From positions 1 to 61,945 of the forward strand of contig CAJXLV010000017.1 of assembly GCA_913056185.1 (NCBI GenBank): a DNA stretch of 61,945 nt, read 5' to 3'. The notes beneath the pieces are model-generated. The model was not told where the DNA came from. It did not search any database and saw only the letters and a list, made by a program, of their open reading frames with translations. Numbering within the stretch: the first letter of the stretch is position 1; every line of letters starts with the position of its first letter. The position numbers were made by a program, and so were the translations under genes. The stretch is from an uncultured Bacteroidota bacterium (GTDB taxonomy: Bacteria > Bacteroidota > Rhodothermia > Rhodothermales > Salinibacteraceae). Below, one piece after another: positions 33,897 through 43,407 of this stretch.

Positions 33897-34451
33897 ATGA
33901 TTCTTCCCGACCGTCAGATTCGCACCCTCGCCCAGGACCACGGCATGATTGCCCCCTTTGTGGACGGCCAAGTTCGTGACGAGGTGGTCAGCTACGGCCT
34001 CAGTTCGTTTGGGTACGATATGCGGATCGCGGGTGAGTTCCGGGTCTTTACGCCCAACATTTACAACAGCGTGGTCGACCCCAAGCGCATCGACGAGCGC
34101 GCGCTGGTGGAGTACGAGGTGGATGACCACATTCTGATTCCCCCCAATTCCTATGTGCTGGGGCGGTCCATCGAGTACTTTCGCATGCCCGACGATGTGT
34201 TGGGCTTGGTGCTCGGAAAGTCGACCTATGCCCGCTCCGGCATCATCGTCAATGTGACACCTCTGGAGCCGGGGTGGGAGGGGCATGTTACGATTGAGGT
34301 GGGGAACGGCACATCCTTGCCCGCCAAGGTGTACGCCGAAGAGGGAATCGCGCAGGTTGTCTTCCTGCACGGGGACCCGCCGGAGGTGTCGTACGCGGAG
34401 AAGGAAGGGAAATATCAGCATCAGCAAGGCATCACACTGCCCCGCCTGTAG
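33897..34451 (+). CDS. dcd: dCTP deaminase
   Basis: Deaminates dCTP to dUTP for thymidylate synthesis; cytosolic, 184 residues. The conserved core [36 protein letters not shown] and [12 protein letters not shown] carries the catalytic Glu and the nucleotide-binding Ser-Arg pair. The C-terminal [12 protein letters not shown] is the segment that closes over the nucleotide triphosphate. ATG at 33897 gives [11 protein letters not shown], the usual start. Whether it is mono- or bifunctional (dCTP deaminase plus dUTPase) cannot be told by eye. A small membrane-protein gene follows 41 bases later. Confidence 0.96.
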   Translation: MILPDRQIRTLAQDHGMIAPFVDGQVRDEVVSYGLSSFGYDMRIAGEFRVFTPNIYNSVVDPKRIDERALVEYEVDDHILIPPNSYVLGRSIEYFRMPDDVLGLVLGKSTYARSGIIVNVTPLEPGWEGHVTIEVGNGTSLPAKVYAEEGIAQVVFLHGDPPEVSYAEKEGKYQHQQGITLPRL

Positions 34452-34492
34452 CTCGTTGTGTTCATTTGTCTCTTCCAACCAGACGGCCTGCC

Positions 34493-34777
34493 ATGACTGC
34501 CGCCTCCCCCGACCGGTCGCCTCATTCCTGGCGCCGATGGACCCTGGCGATTGCGCTTCTGGCATTCTTCGGGATTGTGCTGTGGACGGTGATCAATCCG
34601 TACCGCGGCCAGCGTTTCGAGAAGGTGCCCCACGGCAGCCACGTCCACTACGTTCCCCGCGACCGCAACCCGGATGCGCCCATCAGTCGGTTTCCGACGC
34701 AAAAGCCGGCCGCCGACGAACGCATCACGCCGGAGGGACGAGTGGTGCCCATGCGCACCTCGGAAGCAGCGCCCTGA
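34493..34777 (+). CDS. Small single-pass membrane protein, unknown
   Basis: 94 residues, family not recognised. Residues 15-35 form one helix (TLAIALLAFFGIVLWTVI) after a basic Arg/Trp stretch, so the N-terminus is probably cytosolic. The outer part contains YRGQRFEKVPHGSHVHYVPRD, a basic segment. ATG at 34493 is preferred to the TTG at 34466. It follows dcd closely (41 bases), and its 3' end is convergent with the ZIP transporter gene. Confidence 0.65.
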   Translation: MTAASPDRSPHSWRRWTLAIALLAFFGIVLWTVINPYRGQRFEKVPHGSHVHYVPRDRNPDAPISRFPTQKPAADERITPEGRVVPMRTSEAAP

Positions 34778-34798
34778 CCCCCGCACTGTGCGCGGCGG

Positions 34799-35632
34799 CT
34801 ACCCGAGCGCCACGTCCATGATCATCATCACGGTAAAGCCGCCCATCACGCCCAGCGTGGCGAGGTCCGTGTTGCCGTGGCGCTGCGACTCGGGAATGAG
34901 CTCTTCCACCACGACGTAGACCATGGCGCCGGCCGCAAACGCGAGGGCGTACGGCAGCAGCGGCTGCACGCTCAGCACCGTCACCGCCCCAATGGCCGCC
35001 GAGACGGGCTCTACCGCTCCGGAGAGCTGTCCGTACCAGAAGCTTTTGGGCGCCGATACGCCTTCGCCCCGCAGCGGAAGCGAGACGGCCACGCCCTCGG
35101 GGAAATTTTGCAGCCCGATGCCCAGTGCCAGCGTCAGGGCGCCGGCCAAGGTGGCCTCGGCCGCCATGTCGAGTGGGATGGCGGCGGCGCCGAACGACAC
35201 GCCCACGGCCAGCCCTTCGGGCACGTTGTGCAGCGTGATGGCCAGTACCAGCAACGTGGCGCGGCGCCAGGAGGTGGCCAGCCCTTCTGCCTCCGCCCGG
35301 CGCGCCCCGGGGTGCAGGTGGGGGAGCACGGCGTCGGCGCCTCGCAAAAACAGCCCGCCGAGCACGAACCCGACCGCGGGGGGCACCCACACCGTCACGC
35401 CCTGGGCCGCGGCCATCTCAATCGACGGAGCAAGCAGCGACCAAAAGCTGGCCGCTGTCATTACTCCTGCCGCAAATCCCATCATGGCGTCCAGCAGCCG
35501 CTGATTGACTTGGCGCGTGAGAAACACCACCGCGGCCCCGAGGGCCGTGACCGACCAGGTGAAGCCGCCTGCCAGTATCGATTGGGCAAGGGGAGAGAGA
35601 TCGCGAAACCAGGGTGCAAGATCGAGGGACAT
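34799..35632 (-). CDS. ZIP-family metal transporter (GufA/ZupT type)
   Basis: Divalent metal importer of 277 residues with eight predicted helices. The two metal-path motifs are [14 protein letters not shown] in helix IV and [14 protein letters not shown] in helix [17 protein letters not shown] lies near the end. The layout is that of the GufA branch, whose substrates include Zn2+. The cytoplasmic loop contains [11 protein letters not shown] and is short in histidines. ATG at 35632 is preferred to the one two codons earlier, but both fit. Confidence 0.93.
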   Translation of the reverse strand: MSLDLAPWFRDLSPLAQSILAGGFTWSVTALGAAVVFLTRQVNQRLLDAMMGFAAGVMTAASFWSLLAPSIEMAAAQGVTVWVPPAVGFVLGGLFLRGADAVLPHLHPGARRAEAEGLATSWRRATLLVLAITLHNVPEGLAVGVSFGAAAIPLDMAAEATLAGALTLALGIGLQNFPEGVAVSLPLRGEGVSAPKSFWYGQLSGAVEPVSAAIGAVTVLSVQPLLPYALAFAAGAMVYVVVEELIPESQRHGNTDLATLGVMGGFTVMMIMDVALG

Positions 35633-35909
35633 GTGCACGGGGGCGAAAAAAAGATCAACCCATCAAGCCATGGTGCGGTGCCCGTAAGCAGCCCGAGTGT
35701 GGGGAATGCGCCGGGGCACGGGGGGCTACTGGACGCAGGCTTCAGGTCGGTGACGTATTGGGACGACACCGGAGAAACGATAGGTCGCCCGCGCGGCTCC
35801 GCGGCCTTCTCGTCGGCGGCCTTCTGGATGGAGAAGGCGCAACTTCCGGCCTGCCCCCTCGTACGAACCGCTGTTCTGTACTGGCCAAGCGCATCTCTTT
35901 TTTGCTCCC

Positions 35910-36257
35910 ATGAGTCTCTCTCTTCCCGACGGCGAGTATCTTTTGACGGACGTGCAGTGGCGGCGGCTCGACCGCGACAAGTCCGCGCGCCCGCTCCACG
36001 GATTCACCACGGGCCACCTGGAGGTGAGTGGGGGGCGCGCCTCCATAGAGGCGCGGTTCAACGACCAGTTTCTGTCCAACCGGCTGAGCGATCTGGACGA
36101 GCAGGGCATCCCGATTGCGCTTTCCGTGCAGGTACTGGAAGCGGAGCAGCCCGTCGCGCTTTCGTGCGAGGCGCCCACGCTGGTTCGGGCCGGCGCCTCC
36201 TACCGGCTGGAAGGGGAGGGGACGTTCGTTGCGTCGGTGCACCCAGAGTCTGGGTGA
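35910..36257 (+). CDS. Hypothetical protein, 115 residues
   Basis: I do not recognise it. It starts MSLSLPDGEYLLTDVQWRR and has mixed beta-strand character with no cysteines in motifs, signal peptide or membrane segment. A central SGGRASIEARFNDQF and a late CEAPTLVRAGASYRLEGEG suggest a small beta-sandwich or DUF-type domain. Codon use matches the neighbours. It is convergent with msrA, 35 bases away. Confidence 0.6.
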   Translation: MSLSLPDGEYLLTDVQWRRLDRDKSARPLHGFTTGHLEVSGGRASIEARFNDQFLSNRLSDLDEQGIPIALSVQVLEAEQPVALSCEAPTLVRAGASYRLEGEGTFVASVHPESG

Positions 36258-36292
36258 GACGCGGTCTTCCTGCGGGCTTCCTACGGGGGCGC

Positions 36293-36985
36293 TCACTGTG
36301 GCGACGGGAGCGGGGCGTCGGTCCCGGCGGCCGCGCCCCAGATGTCTTGCAAGCGGGCATCCCGGCCACATCCCTCCCGGTAATTTTTGTACCGGCGAGG
36401 GTTCTTCGTGTAGTAGTTCTGGTGATATTGCTCCGCCGCATAAAACGCATCAAACGGCACCACGTCCACCGCAATTTCCTGGTCGAACTGCCCCGCCACC
36501 TGCGCCCGTGACTGCAGGGCCAGTCGGTGCTGGCGGGCGTTGTGGGAGAAAATTGCCGGTCGGTACTGCGAGCCCCGGTCGCAAAACTGCCCGCTGCCGT
36601 CGAAGGGGTCGACGTTGTGCCAGTAGATGCGCAGCAGGCGCTCGTACGACACCTGGGTGGAGTCGTAGAGGACCTGAACAACCTCAGTGTGCGAGGTGTT
36701 GCCGCGGGCCACCTCGCGGTAAGAGGGATCCACTTCTGTCCCACCGGAAAAGCCGGAGACGGTCGCTGCGACGCCCTCGACCGCATCGTACGGAGGCTCC
36801 ATGCACCAAAAGCACCCGCCCGCAAACGTGGCGGTATCGCTCACGGCTGCCGGCAGGGCGGGGGGCGATGCCGAGCGAGCGTCGGCAGAGTCGGGGGCGC
36901 CTGGGGCGTAGAAGAACAGCCCCCCGATCACGAGACTGAGGAGCATGAGTCCCACGATCCAAGAGGAGCGAAGAGATATGTGCAT
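36293..36985 (-). CDS. msrA: Exported peptide-methionine (S)-sulfoxide reductase
   Basis: Reduces methionine-S-sulfoxide in oxidised proteins; 230 residues. ATG at 36985 gives a membrane/signal segment (WIVGLMLLSLVIGGLFFY) and a Pro/Ala linker before the catalytic domain, so it acts outside the cytosol. The nucleophile is Cys58 in FAGGCFWCMEPPYD, with Cys61 as a possible resolving cysteine. Other family marks are GFSGGTEVDPSYREVARG, HTEVVQVLYD, and YHQNYYTKNPRRYKNYREGCG near the end, with a C-terminal cysteine. Exported MsrA repairs envelope proteins. The surrounding genes are unrelated. Confidence 0.95.
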   Translation of the reverse strand: MHISLRSSWIVGLMLLSLVIGGLFFYAPGAPDSADARSASPPALPAAVSDTATFAGGCFWCMEPPYDAVEGVAATVSGFSGGTEVDPSYREVARGNTSHTEVVQVLYDSTQVSYERLLRIYWHNVDPFDGSGQFCDRGSQYRPAIFSHNARQHRLALQSRAQVAGQFDQEIAVDVVPFDAFYAAEQYHQNYYTKNPRRYKNYREGCGRDARLQDIWGAAAGTDAPLPSPQ

Positions 36986-37184
36986 GTGGGGCGGGGAGGG
37001 AGAAGGTTTGGAAGGGCTTGGTACGAACAAACACAGGTGCCTGTACGCCGTAGCGACTCGAACATTCCCTTGTCTGCGTTTGGCTCCGGGATGTCACACG
37101 CCCGTTTCCATGCAGGATTCCGGGGCGTGGGCCTGGGGAGGGCTCCGATGCGTACCGAAAGAAGAGAGAAAACGACGAAATGGG

Positions 37185-37691
37185 CTACAGGGCCCCTCGT
37201 TCTGCCTCCAACAGTAGCGTTTCGTCTGCGAAGGCGGCGGCCCGGAAGTAGCTGCATGCCCCTCGCGGCGGGTCGTCGTACTGAGCAGTGTGCAGTACAG
37301 CAACGCCACTCAGGGAGGCGCTCGCCTCTTCAATCGCATCGTCGATGTAGAGGGGGATCAGGATCTCGTCCATGGCCGACTGCAAGTCGCCCAGCACGTC
37401 GCCGAACTGGGTGCGCGCCCCAGGCGGGCGGCGGTCCTCCACCGTGAGGTCGTTCCCACTTGCCCGGAGGGCACACAGTGCCGTGGCGTCGTCCAGGGTA
37501 GGCGGGAGAAGCGTCACCGTGTGGACTGTTTCGGCGTCGCTGCGGGCGGGCGCGGCAGGCATCTCGTGGGCCGTGTCGGGACCTACGAGGCGAAGGGCGG
37601 GGCGCTCAGTCGCGACTTCAATGTAGGGGGGCTGTGCGGGAGCAGTGGACGTCTCCGTCCAGGTGTCGTCCTGCGGAGTGTAGTATCCCAT
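37185..37691 (-). CDS. Hypothetical protein, 168 residues
   Basis: Family not recognised. ATG at 37691 starts MGYYTPQDDTWTETS; the frame runs further upstream through a repeat element, which is not credible coding. The sequence is acidic with no signal peptide, membrane helix or clear motif. The middle part (DDATALCALRASGNDLTVE) and the end (SYFRAAAFADETLLLEAERG) look like folded alpha/beta protein. The gene lies downstream of the aldo/keto reductase gene, from which it is separated by hairpin element D. Confidence 0.6.
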   Translation of the reverse strand: MGYYTPQDDTWTETSTAPAQPPYIEVATERPALRLVGPDTAHEMPAAPARSDAETVHTVTLLPPTLDDATALCALRASGNDLTVEDRRPPGARTQFGDVLGDLQSAMDEILIPLYIDDAIEEASASLSGVAVLHTAQYDDPPRGACSYFRAAAFADETLLLEAERGAL

Positions 37692-37708
37692 TGGAGAAGG
37701 GCGGTCCG

Positions 37709-37768
37709 TTAGGGCATTGAGGATGCGCGAAGGAGCAGTCCCCCCTCCGGCGTTCGCCGGGGGAGAAG

Positions 37769-37771
<3 letters not shown>
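37709..37771 (+). repeat. Hairpin repeat element at the aldo/keto reductase stop (element D)
   Basis: Begins TTAGGGCATTGAGGATGCGC and ends GGGGGAGAAGTCA, whose TCA is the reverse of the reductase TGA stop. The stem CCCCCTCCGGCG/CGCCGGGGGAG around a short loop is the strongest of the family. Within the reductase transcript it lies just after the stop codon, as in panD. Confidence 0.9.
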
Positions 37772-38764
<993 letters not shown>

Positions 38765-38765
38765 A

Positions 38766-38795
38766 AGGTTGGAAGGTGGGAGGTTAAAGGTTGGG
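38766..38795 (-). repeat. 15-nt purine-rich tandem repeat at a gene end
   Basis: Two related 15-nt units (AGGTTGGAAGGTGGG, then three changes) at 38766 and 38781. They overlap the last four codons and stop of the epimerase-hydrolase gene (APSPNL end). Similar to the array at 2361-2435. Confidence 0.75.
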
Positions 38796-39971
38796 AGAGG
38801 GGGCCTCGGACTCTACGGAGAAGTGGTCGCGAAGGAGGGGCGTGAGGGCGGCGAGGGGGGCTGCGGCGAGGCGGTGGTGGGTGCCGGGGAGGACGGCGAG
38901 GTGGGCGTTGGCGAGCCGGGCGTGGACGTCCAGCATGTCGTCGAGCGAAAAGAGGGGGTCCTCGTCCAGCGCCACGACGAGGGTTGGGTGGTCGACGGCC
39001 GCGAGCGTGCGGTGCATCTCGTCGGTTTTGTCGGGGAGGGTGTCCACGAAGGCCCGAAGGGCGGCGAAGAGGCGGTCGGGGTGCTGGTGCTGTGCCTCGA
39101 AGGGGGCGGTGCGCTCCGGGTCGCGGCGGCGGAGGGTATCGAGGTCGAGGCGGGCCTGCATGGCGCGGGCCAGGGGGGCGGTCCAGGCGGCGCTGGCGCC
39201 CAGCAGGGCCAGCCGACGGACGCGATCGGGGTGGGTGTGGGCGAGGCGGAGCGCGACGGACGCACCCATGGAAAAGCCGAAGAGGTGGGCTGTGGAGGCG
39301 TCCACGGCGTCGAGGGCGGCCCGCGCGTCGTTGGCCAGGCGGTCGATGGTGAACGCATCGTCGGGCGGGAGGGAGGAGCCCCCGTGCCCGCTCAGGTCCA
39401 CGCCAATGAGGTGAAAATGCGGCTCGAGGCGGCGCATGAGCGGGGCACTTTCGAGGAGGGTGCTGCCCGCGGCGCCGTGGAGGACCAGGAGGGAGGGGCG
39501 GTCAGAATCGCCGCGCTCGTAGACGGCCAGCTGGCCGTTCCGGTGCGAAACCGTCGTGGGCGTCCAGTTCGGCGGCGCGGGCTCGCAGAACTCAACGAGG
39601 ACGCCGTGGGTCTCTTTCGGGTGGACGAAGAAGATGCGCTTGTCGTCGGCTCCCGTCTGGGGGGCGTCGCTGAGCAGCGTAAAGCCGGCGTCGCGCAGGC
39701 GGGCCATGGCGGCCTCGGCGTCGTTCACCTCGAAGGCGAGGTGGTGGAGGCCTTCTCCCCGGCGGTCGAGGAAGTTTTGCACCGGAGAGTCGTCGGCCAG
39801 AGGCTCCAGAAGCTCGAGTTTGGCGGTGCCGGCATCGATAAAGTGCGTGCGCACCTGCTGCTCGGGGACGGTTTCGGCCTTGTAGGGCACGCTGCCCAGC
39901 AGCGTCCGGACGTCGTCGATCACCGTCGCGACATCGTCGACGGCAATGCCGATGTGTTCGAGGGAAGGCAT
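38784..39971 (-). CDS. Fusion of methylmalonyl-CoA epimerase-like domain and alpha/beta hydrolase
   Basis: One 395-residue protein with two enzyme parts. Residues 3-130 are a vicinal-oxygen-chelate domain like methylmalonyl-CoA epimerase: LEHIGIAVDDV (His6), GLHHLAFEVND (His76/77) and GVLVEFCEP (Glu127) are the metal-ligand positions. Residues 145-385 are an alpha/beta hydrolase: LLVLHGAAGST, LIGVDLSGHGGSS, the nucleophile Ser234 in FGFSMGAS, acid candidates near DEDPLFSL, and the His pair LPGTHHRL. The frame is continuous with no stop or shift between the domains. If both work, the protein could epimerise an acyl-CoA and hydrolyse an ester or thioester. No methylmalonyl-CoA mutase gene is nearby. 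Confidence 0.88.
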   Translation of the reverse strand: MPSLEHIGIAVDDVATVIDDVRTLLGSVPYKAETVPEQQVRTHFIDAGTAKLELLEPLADDSPVQNFLDRRGEGLHHLAFEVNDAEAAMARLRDAGFTLLSDAPQTGADDKRIFFVHPKETHGVLVEFCEPAPPNWTPTTVSHRNGQLAVYERGDSDRPSLLVLHGAAGSTLLESAPLMRRLEPHFHLIGVDLSGHGGSSLPPDDAFTIDRLANDARAALDAVDASTAHLFGFSMGASVALRLAHTHPDRVRRLALLGASAAWTAPLARAMQARLDLDTLRRRDPERTAPFEAQHQHPDRLFAALRAFVDTLPDKTDEMHRTLAAVDHPTLVVALDEDPLFSLDDMLDVHARLANAHLAVLPGTHHRLAAAPLAALTPLLRDHFSVESEAPSPNL

Positions 39972-39991
39972 CGTGGGGCAGAGAAGAGGGG

Positions 39992-40019
39992 GCGTCAAAT
40001 TGTGATCATATTTGGACGC
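39992..40019. promoter_or_regulatory. Imperfect palindrome in front of the CDF transporter
   Basis: 28-bp imperfect inverted repeat centred on TGATCA: outer arms GCGTC (39992) and GACGC (40015), with AAAT and ATTT inside. About 22 of 28 positions are symmetrical. It lies in the 99-bp divergent spacer between the fusion gene and the cation transporter gene and could be a metal-sensor operator. Confidence 0.4.
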
Positions 40020-40070
40020 GAAGGGACCAGGAGCGGACCTGAGGCGGAAGCTTTCTGTACGCAGGGTACA

Positions 40071-41048
40071 ATGGACACTTCAGACTCCCAAACCGACACG
40101 CGTCGTGCAGACGCGGAAACGGCCCAGCGGCGGGCGATGGCCCTCAGCCTGGGCGTGTCGTTCTTAATGCTGGCAGGAAAACTGGGAGCGGCGTATCTGA
40201 CGGGCAGCACGGCGATCTTCTCCGACGCCGCCGAGTCGGTGATTCATCTCTTCGCGACTGGCTTTGCGGGGTTCAGCCTCTGGTACGCCGCGACCCCGCC
40301 CGACCCCGATCACCCGTACGGGCACGGCAAGATCGCGTACTTCGCGTCGGCGGTCGAGGGCACCCTAATTTTGCTCGCAGCCGGCACCATTGGCTGGATG
40401 GCGGTGCGCGACCTCCTGGTAGGGCCGGACCTGCGGCAGTTGAACCTGGGGCTGTATCTCCTTGGCGCCCTTACGCTCATCAACCTCGCGCTCGGAGGGT
40501 ACCTGATCCGCACGGGCCGCCGCACCAACAGCCTCGTGCTTGTCTCCAACGGGCAGCACGTGATGACGGACATGTGGACGAGCCTGGGCGTGATCGTGGG
40601 CGTGGGGCTCGTGTGGCTCACCGGCCTCCGCTGGCTCGACCCCGCGGTGGGCCTGTTGGTGGCGGCCAATATTCTGTGGACGGCCCTGGGGCTGCTGCGC
40701 CGCTCCGCCTACGGCCTGATGGACGAGGCCGACCCGGAGGCCACGCAGGCCCTCCTCGACAAGCTGGCCGCGGCCAAGGAGGCAGGGACCATCGCAGAGT
40801 TTCATCAAGTGCGGCACCGCCGCTCCGGCGACCAGGTGTGGGTGGAGTACCATCTGATGTTTCCGGGCGACATGACCATCGAGGACGCCCATGCCCGCTC
40901 TCACGACGTTGAGGACCGGGTGGACGCGCTTTTCCCCGACGATGAAGTGCACGTGACCGCCCACCTCGAGCCCCGCCGCCACGACGACAACCACCCGGAG
41001 GGCCACCGCGAACCGGCCGATCCGCTCCGCGAGGTCTTTTCTAAGTAA
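40071..41048 (+). CDS. Cation diffusion facilitator (CDF) metal transporter
   Basis: Proton-coupled exporter of Zn2+, Fe2+ or similar ions, 325 residues with six helices and a cytosolic C-terminal domain. Metal-site residues are visible in STAIFSDAAESVIHL (helix II, Asp near 49) and SNGQHVMTDMWTSLG (helix V: HxxxD with upstream Asn). The loop DPDHPYGHGKIAYFAS is the CDF signature. The C-terminal domain has HQVRHRRSGDQVWVEYHLMFPG and a His-rich tail RRHDDNHPEGH. ATG at 40071 was chosen because the much longer frame upstream runs antisense through the fusion gene. It is convergent with mdh. Confidence 0.94.
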   Translation: MDTSDSQTDTRRADAETAQRRAMALSLGVSFLMLAGKLGAAYLTGSTAIFSDAAESVIHLFATGFAGFSLWYAATPPDPDHPYGHGKIAYFASAVEGTLILLAAGTIGWMAVRDLLVGPDLRQLNLGLYLLGALTLINLALGGYLIRTGRRTNSLVLVSNGQHVMTDMWTSLGVIVGVGLVWLTGLRWLDPAVGLLVAANILWTALGLLRRSAYGLMDEADPEATQALLDKLAAAKEAGTIAEFHQVRHRRSGDQVWVEYHLMFPGDMTIEDAHARSHDVEDRVDALFPDDEVHVTAHLEPRRHDDNHPEGHREPADPLREVFSK

Positions 41049-41117
41049 GTATGGAAGGAGGGAGGCGTGGAGGTGTGGACGCACGAGCGCCCATACCTCC
41101 CATCCACGCCTCCATAC
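41049..41117. terminator. Inverted repeat between convergent genes
   Basis: Stem GGAGGCGTGGA (41061-41071) with TCCACGCCTCC (41103-41113), extended outside by GTAT/ATAC with an eight-base bulge on the left side. It begins at the CDF stop codon and ends ten bases before the mdh stop, so it probably ends both transcripts. No clear U-tract. Confidence 0.6.
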
Positions 41118-41127
41118 TCCAGACAAG

Positions 41128-42072
41128 TTAGCCGATCTCGCCGGCGTCGCGCAGGCGCTGCAGGTCGCCGAGGTTGCCGTGGACGTGCTCGGCGGAGGTT
41201 TCGAACTGGGCCTGCTCCTCGTCCGTCAGCGCCACCTCGATGATCTCCTCGACGCCATTGGCCCCGAGCTTTACCGGCACGCCAATGAAGAGGTCTTCAA
41301 CGCCGTACTCGCCGTCGCAGTAGGCCGCCGCGGGCAGGATGCGCTTGTTGTCCTTGAGGATGGCCTCCGTCATCTCGGCCGCCGCCGCGCCGGGGGCGTA
41401 CCAGGCGGAGGTGCCCATCAGATCGACGATTTCGCCGCCGCCGCCCTTCGTGCGCTCTACAATTTCGTGAATCGTGTCGTCGTCGAGCCACTGTGGGAGC
41501 GGGACGCCGCCGATGGTGGTGTAGCGCGGGAGGGGCACCATCGTGTCGCCGTGGCCGCCCATGAGGAGGGCCTGAATGTCGCGGACGGACACGTCCAGTT
41601 CTTCGGCGATGAACGAGCGGTAGCGGGCCGTGTCGAGGACGCCGGCCATGCCCATCACGCGGTTGGAGGGGAAGCCGCTGGCCTCGTAGGCGACGTAGGT
41701 CATCACGTCGAGCGGGTTGGCCACCACGATAATCGTGCTATCGGGGCTGCCCTCTACGAACTGCTCGGTGACGCCGCCCACAATTTCGGTGTTTTTGGCC
41801 AGCAGGTCGTCGCGGCTCATGCCGGGGCTGCGCGGCAGGCCGGCGGTAATGATGCAGACGTCGGAGTCTTCGGTGGGGCCGTAGTCGTTTGTGCCGGTCA
41901 CGGTGGTGTCGAAGCCGTGGACCGGGCTCGACTCCATCATGTCGAGGCCCTTGCCCTGCGGCATGCCATCTTTGATGTCCACCATCACGACCTCGTGAGC
42001 CATGTCTTTCTGCGCCACGCAATCCGCGACGGTCGCGCCGACATTGCCGGCACCGATCACTGTTACTTTCAT
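41128..42072 (-). CDS. mdh: Malate dehydrogenase
   Basis: NAD-dependent TCA-cycle enzyme of the LDH-like MDH group, 314 residues. It has the Rossmann start KVTVIGAGNVGATVAD, the substrate-binding loop GLPRSPGMSRDDLL (the Arg pair after the Pro marks malate rather than lactate), VVANPLDVMTYVAY and the catalytic His in LLMGGHGDTMVPLPRYTT. ATG at 42072 is the family start; the frame is open 40 codons upstream. The proteins around it are unrelated. Upstream of the gene is an A/T-richer stretch that should hold its promoter. Confidence 0.97.
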   Translation of the reverse strand: MKVTVIGAGNVGATVADCVAQKDMAHEVVMVDIKDGMPQGKGLDMMESSPVHGFDTTVTGTNDYGPTEDSDVCIITAGLPRSPGMSRDDLLAKNTEIVGGVTEQFVEGSPDSTIIVVANPLDVMTYVAYEASGFPSNRVMGMAGVLDTARYRSFIAEELDVSVRDIQALLMGGHGDTMVPLPRYTTIGGVPLPQWLDDDTIHEIVERTKGGGGEIVDLMGTSAWYAPGAAAAEMTEAILKDNKRILPAAAYCDGEYGVEDLFIGVPVKLGANGVEEIIEVALTDEEQAQFETSAEHVHGNLGDLQRLRDAGEIG

Positions 42073-42188
42073 GAGAGTCTGGGGGGATGTCGGGAAAAGA
42101 AAGTGAGGAAATGCGCCTCTTCTAAAGAAAGAAAGCCCAGCCCGTACTGCCAGCAATATTATGCGAAAAAAAGGACGGCGCGTATGGG

Positions 42189-43343
42189 TCAATCACGTGG
42201 CCTTGTCGGCTCGGCGTCGGGCGGGGGCAAATTCGGCGGGGCCGTGGCGGACGGCGGCGGGTCGGCGGTCGCAGAAGGGGAGGAGCGGTTCCAGAAGGCA
42301 AGGAGGGGCCGCAGCCCGGCGCCCTGGTACAGGACGGTCGCGCCGCCGGCCAGCGTATAAAAAACGAGCTGGGCCCCGTGGGTCAGCACGGCGTAGGTGA
42401 GCGCCTCGGCGGCGGGGACGCCGTAGAGGTGCACCAGGGCCTGCTCGGTGATGTAGTGGTAGGACCCGATGCCGCCCGGCGACGGCACGAGGATGCCCAG
42501 GGCCCCGATGGCCATGAGCGCCCACGCATCCAGAATCCCGATGCCGTACGGAGTGGCAAGGTGGAGCATCCGGAACGGGAGATAAGCCATGAGCAGGTAG
42601 CCGCCCCACATCCCCACCGTAGACACCAGGATGGCCCCCCGGCGCGGGGAGTGCAGCAGCGTGCCCATGCCTTCCGTGAACGACAAGAGGGCCGGCTTGA
42701 GACGTTCCCGCCACACCTGTGCCCCCCACGAATCCTCTTTCTGCAGGAGCTGCCGGGTGCCCCACGCGAGTGCCGCGCCCAGGAGCAACATTCCCGCGGC
42801 GACGCCTACGATCCACCCTGCAGGAAGGCCCTGCAGACGCGCCCAGGCCGGCTCCAAAAACTGCTCCCGCAGCACAGCGAGGCGCGGAAAGAGCAGGGCC
42901 ACAGCGCTGAGCAGGGCAGCGCCGAGAACCGCGGTGTCGAAGATCCGCTCCGAGACCACTGTTCCGAAGAGGCTGCTAAAGCGGTAGTCGGTGCGGGCCG
43001 ATAGGTTGGCCGTGCGCGCCACTTCGCCCATGCGAGGGGCAGCATAATTGACCATGTAGCCGATCATGACGGACGAGAACGAGGCCTCCAGCATGCGCCC
43101 CGACGAGGCGGGGGGGGGCTTCTGCCCTTCCGGGGCCGGAAGGGCCTCCACCAGGATTTGCCAGCGCCAGGCCCGCAGGAGGTTGCTGGCCAGAATGAGG
43201 GCGAGAAGTGGAACAAGGTAGCGGTAATCCGCCTCCAGAAAGGCCGTCCAGATGCTGCCGAGGTCGACGCCGTACAGGGCCAGAGCAAGCAGGGCTCCGG
43301 CCAGCACGAAGCTTCCGATTTGAAAGAGGCGGCGGCGTGTCAA
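42189..43343 (-). CDS. Lysylphosphatidylglycerol synthase-like membrane protein (UPF0104)
   Basis: Integral membrane protein of 384 residues with about eight helices, of the LPG-synthase transmembrane family without the cytosolic aminoacyl-transfer domain. Family marks are LLRAWRWQILVEAL, MIGYMVNYAAPRMGEVARTANLS, and the late GILVPSPGGIGSYHYITEQALV. Proteins of this form have been linked to lipid flipping or glycolipid synthesis; no specific role is visible. The proline-rich tail (residues 350-384) is low complexity. It follows lolA by 64 bases on the same strand. Confidence 0.86.
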   Translation of the reverse strand: MTRRRLFQIGSFVLAGALLALALYGVDLGSIWTAFLEADYRYLVPLLALILASNLLRAWRWQILVEALPAPEGQKPPPASSGRMLEASFSSVMIGYMVNYAAPRMGEVARTANLSARTDYRFSSLFGTVVSERIFDTAVLGAALLSAVALLFPRLAVLREQFLEPAWARLQGLPAGWIVGVAAGMLLLGAALAWGTRQLLQKEDSWGAQVWRERLKPALLSFTEGMGTLLHSPRRGAILVSTVGMWGGYLLMAYLPFRMLHLATPYGIGILDAWALMAIGALGILVPSPGGIGSYHYITEQALVHLYGVPAAEALTYAVLTHGAQLVFYTLAGGATVLYQGAGLRPLLAFWNRSSPSATADPPPSATAPPNLPPPDAEPTRPRD

Positions 43344-43407
43344 CAGTCTGTGGTGGTGAGGACAGAGGCAGGCGAAGGGGCAGGGGGCGGGCAGTCCGAG
43401 GCCGGCG

